DNA of 64,000 bases from Phenylobacterium sp. SCN 70-31 (GTDB taxonomy: Bacteria; Pseudomonadota; Alphaproteobacteria; Caulobacterales; Caulobacteraceae), in NCBI RefSeq assembly GCF_001724605.1, contig NZ_MEEX01000003.1, positions 124,001 to 188,000 of the forward strand. Reading direction: 5' to 3'. The position numbers and the translations under genes were made by a program. Under the pieces are notes generated by a model. The model ran no database searches. It was not told where the DNA came from and saw nothing but the letters and a program-made list of their open reading frames with translations. Below are positions 8,638 through 17,012 of the stretch, piece after piece (within the stretch, counting starts at the first letter, position 1; every line of letters starts with the position of its first letter).

Positions 8638-10221
8638 CTAAGGTCCCGTATACAACTCGCCCAGCGCGGACGCCGCCCGGCCTTTGGCCCGGTCCAGCTC
8701 GTCCTGCACCAGACCGGCGGCCACCATCGCGTCGCGCTTGCCGTCGATCCGCTTCAGCGCCGCGCGCAGGACGGTCGGCTCTTCCGGCGTGGCGATCGCC
8801 ACCACATTGTCGAGGCCGAACGGCGGCACGGCCTTGGTCCGGGCCATCACCACGCGGGTCTGGCCGGCGGCCATCAGTCCATCTCCGTCGCCGTCGATCG
8901 GGAAGAGCATCTGCACCGTCCCGTCGCTGGCGAGGTTGAAGGCGGTCAGGTAGGCCGACGTGCCGCGATGGGTGACCACGAGATCGACCGCCTCGCCTTT
9001 GCGATAGAGCTGGCCCGTGGGCTTGGGGCCGATGTCGACCTTGAGCTGGCGTTCGTTGGCCGAGGCCGCGATCTGCGTGATGGCGCGTCGCTTCATGATC
9101 ACGCCGGAAAGCTGTTCCGGCGTCCGCAGGTTCTCCGCGACCCGGTCGCCCCTATGGTCGGTCACCCAGCCCTCGGTGGCGTTCCAGGTGAGATCGGGTT
9201 CGCCGCTCGGGATCGAGGCCCACGGCCCCCGCCCCCCCAGCAGTTCCGCGGCCTGATCGTCGACGGCCTTCACCTCGATGGGGCGTTCGTCCGGCGGCGG
9301 AGCCTTGAGAGGTTGGAAGATCACGCTGCGCTCGTTGCGCGCCGGCACCGCTGCGCTGGCCCATTGCTGGGCGCCCGACAGTTCGCGGGTGCGGGTCTCC
9401 AGGGTCGAAGCCAGTTCGGCCAGCGAGAGTCGGCCGTCGTCGTCCAGGTCGGCGGCGAGGTTGCCGTTCGGACGGCGATCGCGAAGCGCGCCTTCCAGCG
9501 CATAGGTCAGAAGCCCGCGCGAGGCCGAGTCGCCGCGCGGCAACGGCCCCTCCAGCGCGAACTGGTTGTCCTGCGCCGCGCCGACATAGACGAGATTGGG
9601 CGGATCCTCCGCCGACGGCGGACGTCGCACCGGATCGAACGGGCTGGGCGGAAGCTGGATGGCCATCGGATTGTCCAGGGCCGTGCGCCGCTTGAACCGT
9701 GTCTGCCCCGCCAGCGACCGGTTCAGCGTTCCGGAATGGCAAGCGTCGGCGATCTGGAGGACGTTGACGGTGGTCGGGAAGAAGGCCACCAGCCAGCTGC
9801 GAAGGTCGTCGTCCAGGACGAACTGCTCGGGATCGGGGTGCGAGACGCTGAAGCCCCCCAGGGCCAGAAATTCGTCCAGCCCGTCCTCCTCGGTGGGATC
9901 GTCCGTCCGGGCCTGTGCGCCGTGACCGGCGTAGAAGAAGATCACCCAGTCTCCGGGCTTCGAGCGCTTGCCCAGGCTCTCCAGGGCGGCCCTGATGTTG
10001 GATCGGGTCGCCTGCCGGTCGGCGATGACGGTGACGTCGGTCGCCCCTTGCGCACCGAGAAGAGTCTTGAGCGCGGCGGCGTCGTTGGGCGGCCCCTCCA
10101 GGGAGGGGATCGGGTCCTGGTACTCCGAGACCGCGACGATCAGGGCCCGGATCTCGGCCGCAGCCGGCCGGGCCAGCCCCAGGGTCGTCAACGCCAGGAG
10201 AACCGCCAACAGAACGCGCAT
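8638..10221 (-). CDS. Exported caspase-family (peptidase C14) protein with EF-hand-like loop and DUF4384-like domain
   Basis: A 527-residue cysteine protease of clan CD. Signal peptide MRVLLAVLLALTTLGLARPAAA. The caspase p20-like domain spans ~24-250, with catalytic His100 in FFYAGHGAQ and Cys161 in IADACHSGTL. Residues 258-269 (DLDDDGRLSLAE) fit a 12-residue EF-hand calcium loop. Residues ~390-480 (KGEAVDLVVTHRGTSAYLTAFN, DGTVQMLFPIDGDGDG) look like DUF4384. GAGGGG precedes the ATG. From memory, the equivalent gene also borders the sphingolipid locus in Caulobacter. Substrate and role are unknown; calcium activation is inference from the loop. Confidence 0.88.
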   Translation of the reverse strand: MRVLLAVLLALTTLGLARPAAAEIRALIVAVSEYQDPIPSLEGPPNDAAALKTLLGAQGATDVTVIADRQATRSNIRAALESLGKRSKPGDWVIFFYAGHGAQARTDDPTEEDGLDEFLALGGFSVSHPDPEQFVLDDDLRSWLVAFFPTTVNVLQIADACHSGTLNRSLAGQTRFKRRTALDNPMAIQLPPSPFDPVRRPPSAEDPPNLVYVGAAQDNQFALEGPLPRGDSASRGLLTYALEGALRDRRPNGNLAADLDDDGRLSLAELASTLETRTRELSGAQQWASAAVPARNERSVIFQPLKAPPPDERPIEVKAVDDQAAELLGGRGPWASIPSGEPDLTWNATEGWVTDHRGDRVAENLRTPEQLSGVIMKRRAITQIAASANERQLKVDIGPKPTGQLYRKGEAVDLVVTHRGTSAYLTAFNLASDGTVQMLFPIDGDGDGLMAAGQTRVVMARTKAVPPFGLDNVVAIATPEEPTVLRAALKRIDGKRDAMVAAGLVQDELDRAKGRAASALGELYTGP

Positions 10222-10487
10222 CGCCGCCCCTCGCTTCGCTCGCCCCAGGTAAAGCCGGGGCTGGCCGCGATCACAAGTCCCACGCGATCACGAACCTGCG
10301 CCTTGCGCCGGGAGCCCCGACCAGGCGCCCCGAAGGCCTACTGACCCTATACGGGCGCAAGCGGCGCCTGGCCGCACCGGCTGCGGCGATCCGCATAGGC
10401 GCCCACAGGGTTGGCGTGGAGGCCCGGACGGCGCTAGTTGGGCGGAAAGCGCCGGCGAGCGGCGGCTCGAGGAGTGCGAACGGGCGC
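10222..10487. other. Divergent promoter region between the caspase gene and the sphingolipid locus
   Basis: 266 bp of very G+C-rich sequence that should carry the promoters of both the caspase gene (minus) and the flippase-acps-cerR run (plus). No clear sigma-70 boxes or palindromes could be picked out. A GAGGAG near 10470 serves the flippase ATG. Confidence 0.4.
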
Positions 10488-11864
10488 ATGAGCGCATCAC
10501 AGGCCGAACAGATCGCCGGAGTCCGGCCGATCCTTCGCCGGGTGGTGGCGAACGCCGGCCTCCTTCTGGGCGGTCGCACGGTGAACGCCGTGCTCGGCCT
10601 GGCCGCCGTGGCCATCGCGGCGCGCGCCCTGGGCGCCGCGGAACTGGGGATCCTGATCCTCATACAGGCCTTCGCCCAGTTCCTGGGCGAAGTGGTGAAG
10701 TTCCAGTCCTGGCAGACTATCCTGCAATATGGGGCCCGCCCGCTGGCCGAAGGCCGTCGCGTGGACTTCCAGCGGGTGCTGCGCTTCTCGCTGGTCCTGG
10801 ATATCGCCAGCACCGTGCTGGGGGTGATGGTGGGCGTGGTGGGGGCGATCGCCTTCGCGAACGTTCTCGGCTGGGGTCCGGATCAGGCGCCGGCCGCGGC
10901 GCTCTACATGGTTTCGGTGGCCTTCATGGTCTCGGCCACGCCCCTGGGCCTGCTCCGGCTGTTCGACAGGTTCGACGTCCTCGCCTGGCAGGCCGCCCTG
11001 ATCTCGGTCATTCGGGTGGTCGGGTCGGTGATCGCCCTGGCCCTGGGCGCCGGCATGGAAGGCTTCCTGCTCGCCTGGGCGGTCGGGACGGTGGGTAGCT
11101 GGCTCTATCTCGCGGGGTCCGCCTGGGCCGAGGTGCGTAAGCGCGACATGCTCCAGGACTTCGCCTGGCGCGGCGGGCGCCTGACCGAGGGCATGCCCGG
11201 CGCCTGGGGCTTCGCGTGGAACACCAACCTCGCCGCGACGCTGGACGTCGCCTTCACCCACGTCGCCACCCTGATGGTGGGCGCGCTTGTGGGACCGGCC
11301 CAGGCCGCCTACTGGCGGATCGGCCGTCAGGTGGCCGACGCCCTGGCCAAACCCGCCAAGCTGCTGGTTCCCGCGCTGTACCCCGAACTGGCCCGGCTCC
11401 ATGCCGAAGACCGGCATCACGCCATGTGGCGGCTGGCGCGCAACGTGGGGCTTCTGGGCGGGGCCGTCGGCGTCGCGATGCTGGCGGTGAGCTGGCTGGC
11501 CGGTCCGCCGCTGCTGACGCTGGTGATGGGCAAGAGCTTCACCGCCGCCGCCGAGGTGATGACCTGGCAGGTGGCCGCCGCCGTCATCGGGATCTTCGCC
11601 CTTCCCCTCGAGCCGATGCTGGTCTCGTTGGGCAAGCCGGGCGCCGCCGTGCGCGTCAGGCTGGCGGTCGGCGCCCTCTTCCTGTGCGCCCTCCCCTTCC
11701 TCGTGGCGCAGTTCGGGCTTATAGGCGCAGGCGCCGGCCTGGCTGCGGCCGCCGGCGCCCTTGCCCTGGGCATGCTGTGGTTCATCCTCAGAGAGAACGG
11801 GATTCGGCGGTCCGCCGACACGGACGCGCCCGATCCCGCGCAACGACTGGAAGGCGACGCTTGA
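10488..11864 (+). CDS. Wzx-like polysaccharide/lipid flippase (MOP superfamily)
   Basis: Multi-spanning inner-membrane protein of 458 residues with 12-14 hydrophobic segments. It begins with GLLLGGRTVNAVLGLAAVAIAARALGA, typical of the polysaccharide-biosynthesis (Wzx/MurJ-like) branch of MOP exporters. I chose ATG 10488 (MSASQAEQ) over an upstream GTG because it places a GAGGAG in range and drops a low-complexity N-terminal extension. It is the first gene of a plus-strand run and overlaps the acyl-ACP ligase by 4 bp (TTGA). From memory the same gene sits here in Caulobacter. Given the company, it may flip a sphingolipid or lipid-linked intermediate, but an O-antigen or exopolysaccharide substrate is also possible. 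Confidence 0.8.
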   Translation: MSASQAEQIAGVRPILRRVVANAGLLLGGRTVNAVLGLAAVAIAARALGAAELGILILIQAFAQFLGEVVKFQSWQTILQYGARPLAEGRRVDFQRVLRFSLVLDIASTVLGVMVGVVGAIAFANVLGWGPDQAPAAALYMVSVAFMVSATPLGLLRLFDRFDVLAWQAALISVIRVVGSVIALALGAGMEGFLLAWAVGTVGSWLYLAGSAWAEVRKRDMLQDFAWRGGRLTEGMPGAWGFAWNTNLAATLDVAFTHVATLMVGALVGPAQAAYWRIGRQVADALAKPAKLLVPALYPELARLHAEDRHHAMWRLARNVGLLGGAVGVAMLAVSWLAGPPLLTLVMGKSFTAAAEVMTWQVAAAVIGIFALPLEPMLVSLGKPGAAVRVRLAVGALFLCALPFLVAQFGLIGAGAGLAAAAGALALGMLWFILRENGIRRSADTDAPDPAQRLEGDA

Positions 11865-13582
11865 CGATCACACCGACTGCCCCGGACCGGCCGTTCCGGC
11901 AGGGCGGCTTCGCGACCCTGACCGAGGCGCTGGACTACGCCGCCGCGGGTCCTACCGGCCTCAACCTGTACGGCCTTCGCGGCGAGTTGGTCGAAGCCAT
12001 CCCCTACGCCGTCCTGCGCGAACGCGCCCGCGCCCTGGCCCTGCGCCTGCTCGCGGCTGGGCTGAAGCCATTGGACCGTGTCGGCCTCGTGGCCGAGACC
12101 GACGCCGATTTCGTCACCCTGTTCTTCGCCTGCCAGTATGCGCGGATCACGCCGGCGCCGCTCCCCCTCCCGGCGCCGCTCGGCGGGCGCGAGGCCTATG
12201 TGGAGCAGATCGCCCGCATGCTGCGGTCGGCGAAGGCCGCCGCGGTCTTCGGGCCCGAGGCCCTGGTCCCTTGGCTGGCCGAAGCCGCCGAGGCCGCCGG
12301 AACGCCCCGCGCCCTGGACGCGAACGCAGGCGCCGCCGGCCTTCCGGAGCCGTCGGCGAACGACCTGCCGCCCCCCTCTCCCGACGACCCTTGCTACGTC
12401 CAGTTCTCTTCGGGCAGCACGCGCAATCCGACGGGGGTGCTCTGCACCCACGCCGCGCTGATGGCCAATGCGCTGGCCACCACGCGGCATGGGCTTTGCG
12501 TCACGCCGCAGGACCGGGCCGTCTCCTGGCTGCCGCTCTACCACGACATGGGACTGGTGGGCTTCCTGCTCATCCCCCTGTCGGCGCAGATGTCGGTGGA
12601 CATGATGCCCACCGGCGCCTTCGTCCGCCGGCCTCTGCTGTGGCTCGACCTGATCTCGAAGAACCGGGGCACGATCTCGTACAGCCCCAGCTTCGGCTAC
12701 GAACTCTGCGCCCGGCGCGGCGACGGCGGCCGCACCGATCTCGACCTTTCGAGCTGGCGCGTGGCGGGCTGCGGCGGCGACATGGTGCGCACCGGCCCCC
12801 TCACCGCCTTCGCCGAGCGGTTCGCCACGGCCGGCTTCCGCGACACGGTGTTCGTGGCCAGCTACGGCATGGCCGAGGCCACCCTGGGACTGACCATGTC
12901 GCCCCTGGAGCAGGGTCTGATCTTCGACCACGTCGACGTCGCGCGGATGGAACGCGACGGCGCGGTCGTCTCCGGTTCGGGCGAGCGTTCGCGGGCCTTC
13001 GTGCGCTGCGGACCCATCTTTCCCGGCCACGAGCTGGAGATTCGCGACGAGACGGGCCGCGCCCTGCCCGAGCGCCAGGCCGGCCGGGTCTTCGTGCGCG
13101 GTCCCAGCCTGATGCGCGAGTACTTCGGCGATCCCGAAGCCACCGCCGCCGCCCTGGGCGAGGACGGCTGGCTGAACACCGGCGATCTCGGCTATCTCGC
13201 CGACGGACAGTTCGTTCCCACGGGCCGCGCCAAGGACCTGATCCTGCTCAACGGCCGCAACGTGTGGCCGCAGGACCTGGAGTGGACCGCCGAATCCGAG
13301 ATCGAGCGCCTGCGCAGCGGCGACGTCGCCGCCTTCTCCGTCGACGAGGAAGCGGGCGAGCAACTGGTGGTTCTGGTCCAGGCGCGCGCGAGCGATCCCG
13401 AGGTCCGCCGCGCGCTGACCGACGACGTGGCCGCGGTCCTGCGCGCCCGTCACGGCGTGGAGCCCCGCGTCGAACTGGTCGGCGCCCACGCCCTGCCCCA
13501 GACCTCGTCGGGCAAGCTGTCGCGCTCCAAGGCCCGCGCCCTGTTCCTCGCCGGCGCGTTCCGCCAGGAGGAGCCGGCCTGA
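11861..13582 (+). CDS. acps: Fatty acyl-ACP ligase of sphingolipid synthesis (fatty acyl-AMP ligase family)
   Basis: A 573-residue adenylate-forming enzyme: P-loop-like QFSSGSTRNPTGV, A5/A8 motifs (YGMAEATLGL, GWLNTGDLGYL), and C-terminal lysine in SSGKLSRSK. It is of the FadD32/FAAL type (SWLPLYHDMGLVGFLL). In the Caulobacter pathway the equivalent enzyme charges the dedicated ACP with a fatty acid used by serine palmitoyltransferase. TTG 11861 is chosen because it overlaps the flippase stop (TTGA) and starts LTITPTAPDRPF just ahead of the domain. Longer upstream frames run inside the flippase gene. cerR follows after 2 bp. Confidence 0.85.
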   Translation: MTITPTAPDRPFRQGGFATLTEALDYAAAGPTGLNLYGLRGELVEAIPYAVLRERARALALRLLAAGLKPLDRVGLVAETDADFVTLFFACQYARITPAPLPLPAPLGGREAYVEQIARMLRSAKAAAVFGPEALVPWLAEAAEAAGTPRALDANAGAAGLPEPSANDLPPPSPDDPCYVQFSSGSTRNPTGVLCTHAALMANALATTRHGLCVTPQDRAVSWLPLYHDMGLVGFLLIPLSAQMSVDMMPTGAFVRRPLLWLDLISKNRGTISYSPSFGYELCARRGDGGRTDLDLSSWRVAGCGGDMVRTGPLTAFAERFATAGFRDTVFVASYGMAEATLGLTMSPLEQGLIFDHVDVARMERDGAVVSGSGERSRAFVRCGPIFPGHELEIRDETGRALPERQAGRVFVRGPSLMREYFGDPEATAAALGEDGWLNTGDLGYLADGQFVPTGRAKDLILLNGRNVWPQDLEWTAESEIERLRSGDVAAFSVDEEAGEQLVVLVQARASDPEVRRALTDDVAAVLRARHGVEPRVELVGAHALPQTSSGKLSRSKARALFLAGAFRQEEPA

Positions 13583-13584
13583 GC

Positions 13585-14520
13585 ATGCGCCGGGTCGCGG
13601 TCACCGGCGCCACGGGCTTCCTCGGACGCCGGGTCGTCCAGGCCCTGGGCGAAGATGGCTGGACCGTGCGCATTCTCGCACGTCGCGACCCCATCGAGCC
13701 CCTGTGGCGCGCGTTCGAACCCGAGGTGGTTCCGGGCGGTCTGGAAGACGCCCCTGCGCTCGACGCCCTGTGCGCGGACGCGGACGTGGTGATCCACGCC
13801 GCCGGTCTGGTGAAGGCCCGCAGCCGCGCGGCGTTCGACGCCGTGAACGTGGCCGGCGCCCGACGCGTGGCCGAGGCGGCGAAGACGGCGGGGACGCCGC
13901 ATGTCGTCCTGGTCTCCAGCCTGACGGCGCGCGAACCGCAGCTCTCCCACTACGCCGCCAGCAAGCGCGCGGGCGAAGCAGCGATGGCTGAGGTCCTGGA
14001 GAATCGGCTGTCGATCGTGCGCCCCTGCGCCATCTACGGCCCCGGCGACCGCGAACTTCTGCCCGTCTTTCAGGCAGCAGCGCTCAGCCCCGTCCTTCCC
14101 GTGCCCGACGAGGCCGCGCGCGTGGCGATGATCCATGTGGCGGACGCCGCCCGTCAGACCGCCGCGATTGCTGCAACGCGGCCGACGGGCGCGGCGCATG
14201 CGCTGTGCGATTCCCGCCCCGACGGCTATTCCTGGCGCGAGCTGATGTCGGCCGCCGCGGCGGCCTGCGGCGCTACGCCGCGGTTGGCGCGCGTCCCGAA
14301 AACCCTGATCCGCGCCATCGGAATCACAAATGATTTCACGATGCTGCTGGGTCGTACGGCCATGCTCTCGTCGGCCAAGGCGCGGGAGTTGCTGCATCGC
14401 GACTGGTCCGTCCCCGAGGCGGAACGGCTTGCCGGTCTGCCGCCGCCGCAATTCGACCTGACCGATGGGTTTGCACACACCGTGGCCTGGTACCGCACTG
14501 CGGCATGGATGAAACATTGA
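13585..14520 (+). CDS. cerR: NAD(P)-dependent epimerase-fold ceramide reductase
   Basis: A 311-residue extended short-chain dehydrogenase. Rossmann loop VTGATGFLGRRV at residues 5-16, then VIHAAGLVK, catalytic Ser in SSLTAREP and YxxxK as YAASKRAG, and IVRPCAIYGPGD. In Caulobacter the gene at this position (cerR) is needed to reduce 3-oxo-ceramide to ceramide. Here it lies 2 bp after the acyl-ACP ligase and 106 bp before the ACP gene, which supports the same job. As a fold alone it could be a sugar epimerase; synteny makes the lipid role far more likely. Confidence 0.83.
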   Translation: MRRVAVTGATGFLGRRVVQALGEDGWTVRILARRDPIEPLWRAFEPEVVPGGLEDAPALDALCADADVVIHAAGLVKARSRAAFDAVNVAGARRVAEAAKTAGTPHVVLVSSLTAREPQLSHYAASKRAGEAAMAEVLENRLSIVRPCAIYGPGDRELLPVFQAAALSPVLPVPDEAARVAMIHVADAARQTAAIAATRPTGAAHALCDSRPDGYSWRELMSAAAAACGATPRLARVPKTLIRAIGITNDFTMLLGRTAMLSSAKARELLHRDWSVPEAERLAGLPPPQFDLTDGFAHTVAWYRTAAWMKH

Positions 14521-14626
14521 CGGCTCTTTTGTGACCCACATTCGATCCCACGGTAGAAAAAGGGGTCGGAGATGGTTAGGTACGCGGCTGGCGTACGCAT
14601 TTTCGGGCCGAATGGGGGGCTCACCG
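14521..14626 (+). promoter_or_regulatory. Leader between cerR and the ACP-spt pair, with possible promoter and hairpin
   Basis: A break of 106 bp in an otherwise closely packed run. TTGACG spans the end of cerR (14517-14522) and could act as a -35 box, but the -10 region 17 bp on is not a good match. A GTACGC-GGCTG-GCGTAC hairpin lies at 14580-14596, followed by a GGGGGG run that serves as ribosome site. It may allow ACP and spt to be transcribed separately. Confidence 0.35.
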
Positions 14627-14881
14627 ATGGTGGAACTGGCGACGGACCTCACAGTCCGTGAAATCGCACGGGCCGCCGAGACGGTTCTGGGCCGCAATGT
14701 CCAGGTGACCCCGGAGACCGACATCGCCCGTGACCTGGCCGTGGACTCGCTTGCACTCATGAACATCGTCATGGAGCTTGAGGATCGATTTGACCTATCG
14801 ATTCCTCTCGACCGGCTGGCGACAGTGCAGACGGTCGGCGACCTCTCTGAACTGATCAACAAGCTGCGGATGAAGGCTTAA
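14627..14881 (+). CDS. Acyl carrier protein of sphingolipid synthesis
   Basis: An 84-residue carrier protein. The phosphopantetheine serine is Ser41 in DLAVDSLALM, followed by the helix EDRFDLSIP. Length is normal for an ACP when ATG 14627 is used. That ATG has a G-rich ribosome site (AATGGGGGG) about 8 nt upstream; longer upstream frames add a basic tail without support. It ends 2 bp before spt. In Caulobacter the equivalent ACP delivers the acyl chain from the ligase to serine palmitoyltransferase. A general fatty-acid ACP is unlikely in this setting. Confidence 0.9.
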   Translation: MVELATDLTVREIARAAETVLGRNVQVTPETDIARDLAVDSLALMNIVMELEDRFDLSIPLDRLATVQTVGDLSELINKLRMKA

Positions 14882-14883
14882 GA

Positions 14884-16098
14884 ATGGGGCTGCTCGACAA
14901 GCACCTGGGCTATCGCGCCCCGCTCGATGGGATTCGCGCCGTGGGCGCCGACCCGTCCGCCGTCCGTTTCGACGCGGTGCTTTCGCCGACCGAAGGCATG
15001 CTCGATGGCCGCAAGGTCATCCTGCTTGGCACAAACAACTACCTGGGGCTGACGTTCGACCCCGAGTGCATCGAGGCGTCCGCCGCCGCCGTGCGCGAAT
15101 GGGGCACGGGCACCACCGGCTCGCGGTTCGCCAACGGCACCTTCAGCGGCCACACGGCTCTGGAGAACGCGCTGGCCGGCTTCTACGGCCGCAAGCACGC
15201 GATGGTGTTCACCACCGGCTATCAGGCCAATCTGGGCGGCATCTCGGCCCTGGTCGGCCGCGGCGACCACCTGATCCTGGACGCCGACAGCCACGCCTCG
15301 ATCTATGACGCCGCCAAGCTCTCGGGCGCCGAGGTCATCCGTTTCCGCCACAACGACCCAGACGATCTCGCCAAGCGCCTCCGTCGCCTGGGCGATGCGC
15401 CCGGCGGCCGCCTGATCGTTGTCGAAGGCATCTATTCGATGATCGGCGACGTGGCGCCGCTCAAGGAATTCGCCGCCGTGAAGCGCGAGATGGGCGGCTA
15501 CCTGCTCGTCGACGAGGCCCATTCCATGGGCGTGCTGGGCGATAAGGGCCGCGGCCTGGCCGAGGCCGCCGGCGTCGAGGCCGACGTCGACTTCATCGTC
15601 GGCACCTTCTCCAAGAGCCTGGGCGCCGTGGGCGGCTTCCTGGTCTCGGACGAAGACAACTTCGACCTGCTGCGTATCGTCAGCCGGCCGTACATGTTCA
15701 CCGCCTCCCTGCCGCCCGCCGTCATCGCCTCGACGCTGAAGGCGCTCCAGCGGCTGGAAGACGACCGCGACCTGCGGGTCCGCCTCTCGGCCAACGCCGA
15801 CCGGCTGTACGAAGGCCTGCGCGACATGGGCTTCGTCGTCGGCCCCCACGCCAGCCCGATCACCGCGGTGGTCATGCCCGACCAGGCGACGGCCGTGATG
15901 ATGTGGAACGCCCTGCTCCAGAACGGGGTCTATCTGAATCTCGCGGTGCCGCCGGCCACCCCCGACAATCAGGCCTTGCTGCGCTCCAGCGTCAGCGCCG
16001 CGCACACGCCGGCCCAGATCGATGAGGTCCTGGCCGTCTTCGGGCGCCTGGGCCAGGAGTTCGGGCTGCTGAAGCACTCCCTCCGCGCGTCGGCCTGA
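14884..16098 (+). CDS. spt: Serine palmitoyltransferase
   Basis: A 404-residue PLP enzyme of the alpha-oxoamine synthase family. It condenses serine with an acyl thioester to give 3-oxo-sphinganine, the first step of sphingolipid synthesis. Key parts: NNYLGLTF, FANGTFSGHTALE, VDEAHSMGVLG, and the PLP lysine Lys244 in GTFSKSLGAVGGF. KBL and BioF are close relatives, but the adjacent dedicated ACP, acyl-ACP ligase and cerR identify it as SPT. It is last in the plus-strand run and converges on the nucleotidyltransferase-like gene with only 2 bp between the stops. Confidence 0.95.
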   Translation: MGLLDKHLGYRAPLDGIRAVGADPSAVRFDAVLSPTEGMLDGRKVILLGTNNYLGLTFDPECIEASAAAVREWGTGTTGSRFANGTFSGHTALENALAGFYGRKHAMVFTTGYQANLGGISALVGRGDHLILDADSHASIYDAAKLSGAEVIRFRHNDPDDLAKRLRRLGDAPGGRLIVVEGIYSMIGDVAPLKEFAAVKREMGGYLLVDEAHSMGVLGDKGRGLAEAAGVEADVDFIVGTFSKSLGAVGGFLVSDEDNFDLLRIVSRPYMFTASLPPAVIASTLKALQRLEDDRDLRVRLSANADRLYEGLRDMGFVVGPHASPITAVVMPDQATAVMMWNALLQNGVYLNLAVPPATPDNQALLRSSVSAAHTPAQIDEVLAVFGRLGQEFGLLKHSLRASA

Positions 16099-16100
16099 GC

Positions 16101-17012
16101 CTAGCCTCCTCGCGCCATCGCCCGCTGCCGCCGCCGAAGTTCCAGCCACGCCCCCGGCGCGGCCAGGAAGGGATGGCGCTCGCGGAACGGCGTGACGGCG
16201 ATCTCGACTCCGGTGTGCCGGGCGATCTTCCATGCCGCATAGCGCGCGGCGCCGTCGAAGGTGAAGGCCGCCTTGCCGATCCGCGCGAGGTTCAGCGGCT
16301 TTCCCATCAGGCTTCGGAGCGTCCAGCCGGGAAGCCCCCGCCGCGACGGCCGCAGTCGCACCCCCTCGTCGGCGTAGTCCACTCCCCCTGCCGCCCAGGC
16401 CGGCGGCAGCAACGCATCGTAGCGCTCGGGCGTCGCGGCGATCACGGTGTCGGCCCGGCCGGCGTTCTCCACCCGGAACTCGGCGGCGTAGGTCCGGCGG
16501 AACAGCGCCAGCCAGTAGTCGGCGGCCGTTCCCGTCTCCGGCCCCAGGGCGGCGGCGTGGCGCGCAGCGGTGACCACGGCGGCGGCCACGGCCTCGCCGG
16601 CTGCCCGGCCCGCCTCGGCGTCCGCGCTCCAGACCCGCTGAGCCGGCTGGACAAAGCGGGCCCAGATGGTGGTGTCCAGCGTCCGCCCCTCCGCCGCCTT
16701 GCGGAAGACGTCCAGCGGCATCGTCGCCACCTTCGCTCTCAGGATCTGCTCCCCGATCGCCACCTCGTGATAGCTCACCTCGGGCCAGAGGAACGCCTCG
16801 ACCAAGCCCCGTAGGCCGCGCCGGTGCGGACGCCGGGTCAGGCGATAGAAATCCAGGATGCCCGACAGGTCGCCGGTCCTGAGCGTGGAGCCATAGTAGA
16901 GGACCGCGACGTCCCGCCCGGGATCGGCCAGAGCCGCGGCCAGCGCCGTGACCTCGTCCGGCGCCGGACTGGCCAGTTCGGCCTCGATCCGCGCCTCCAG
17001 GTCCGCCGTCAC
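16101..17012 (-). CDS. cpgC: Nucleotidyltransferase-like protein of the ceramide-phosphoglycerate cluster (CpgC-like)
   Basis: A 303-residue soluble-looking protein with AVLYYGSTLRTGDLSG and ILDFYRL near residues 35-60. This resembles the start of the Tam41/MMP37 (phosphatidate cytidylyltransferase) nucleotidyltransferase fold, in which a GS motif and acidic residues bind the nucleotide. It starts at a GTG whose GTGA overlaps the stop of the lipid kinase, so the two are translationally coupled. In Caulobacter the gene between the ceramide kinase and spt is required for ceramide phosphoglycerate. By homology it may form or use a CDP-linked lipid; that step is inference. Confidence 0.65.
   Translation of the reverse strand: MTADLEARIEAELASPAPDEVTALAAALADPGRDVAVLYYGSTLRTGDLSGILDFYRLTRRPHRRGLRGLVEAFLWPEVSYHEVAIGEQILRAKVATMPLDVFRKAAEGRTLDTTIWARFVQPAQRVWSADAEAGRAAGEAVAAAVVTAARHAAALGPETGTAADYWLALFRRTYAAEFRVENAGRADTVIAATPERYDALLPPAWAAGGVDYADEGVRLRPSRRGLPGWTLRSLMGKPLNLARIGKAAFTFDGAARYAAWKIARHTGVEIAVTPFRERHPFLAAPGAWLELRRRQRAMARGG

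Noticed and set aside
14878..16233. 451-codon frame antisense to serine palmitoyltransferase
   Set aside because: Shadow frame of spt without domain character.
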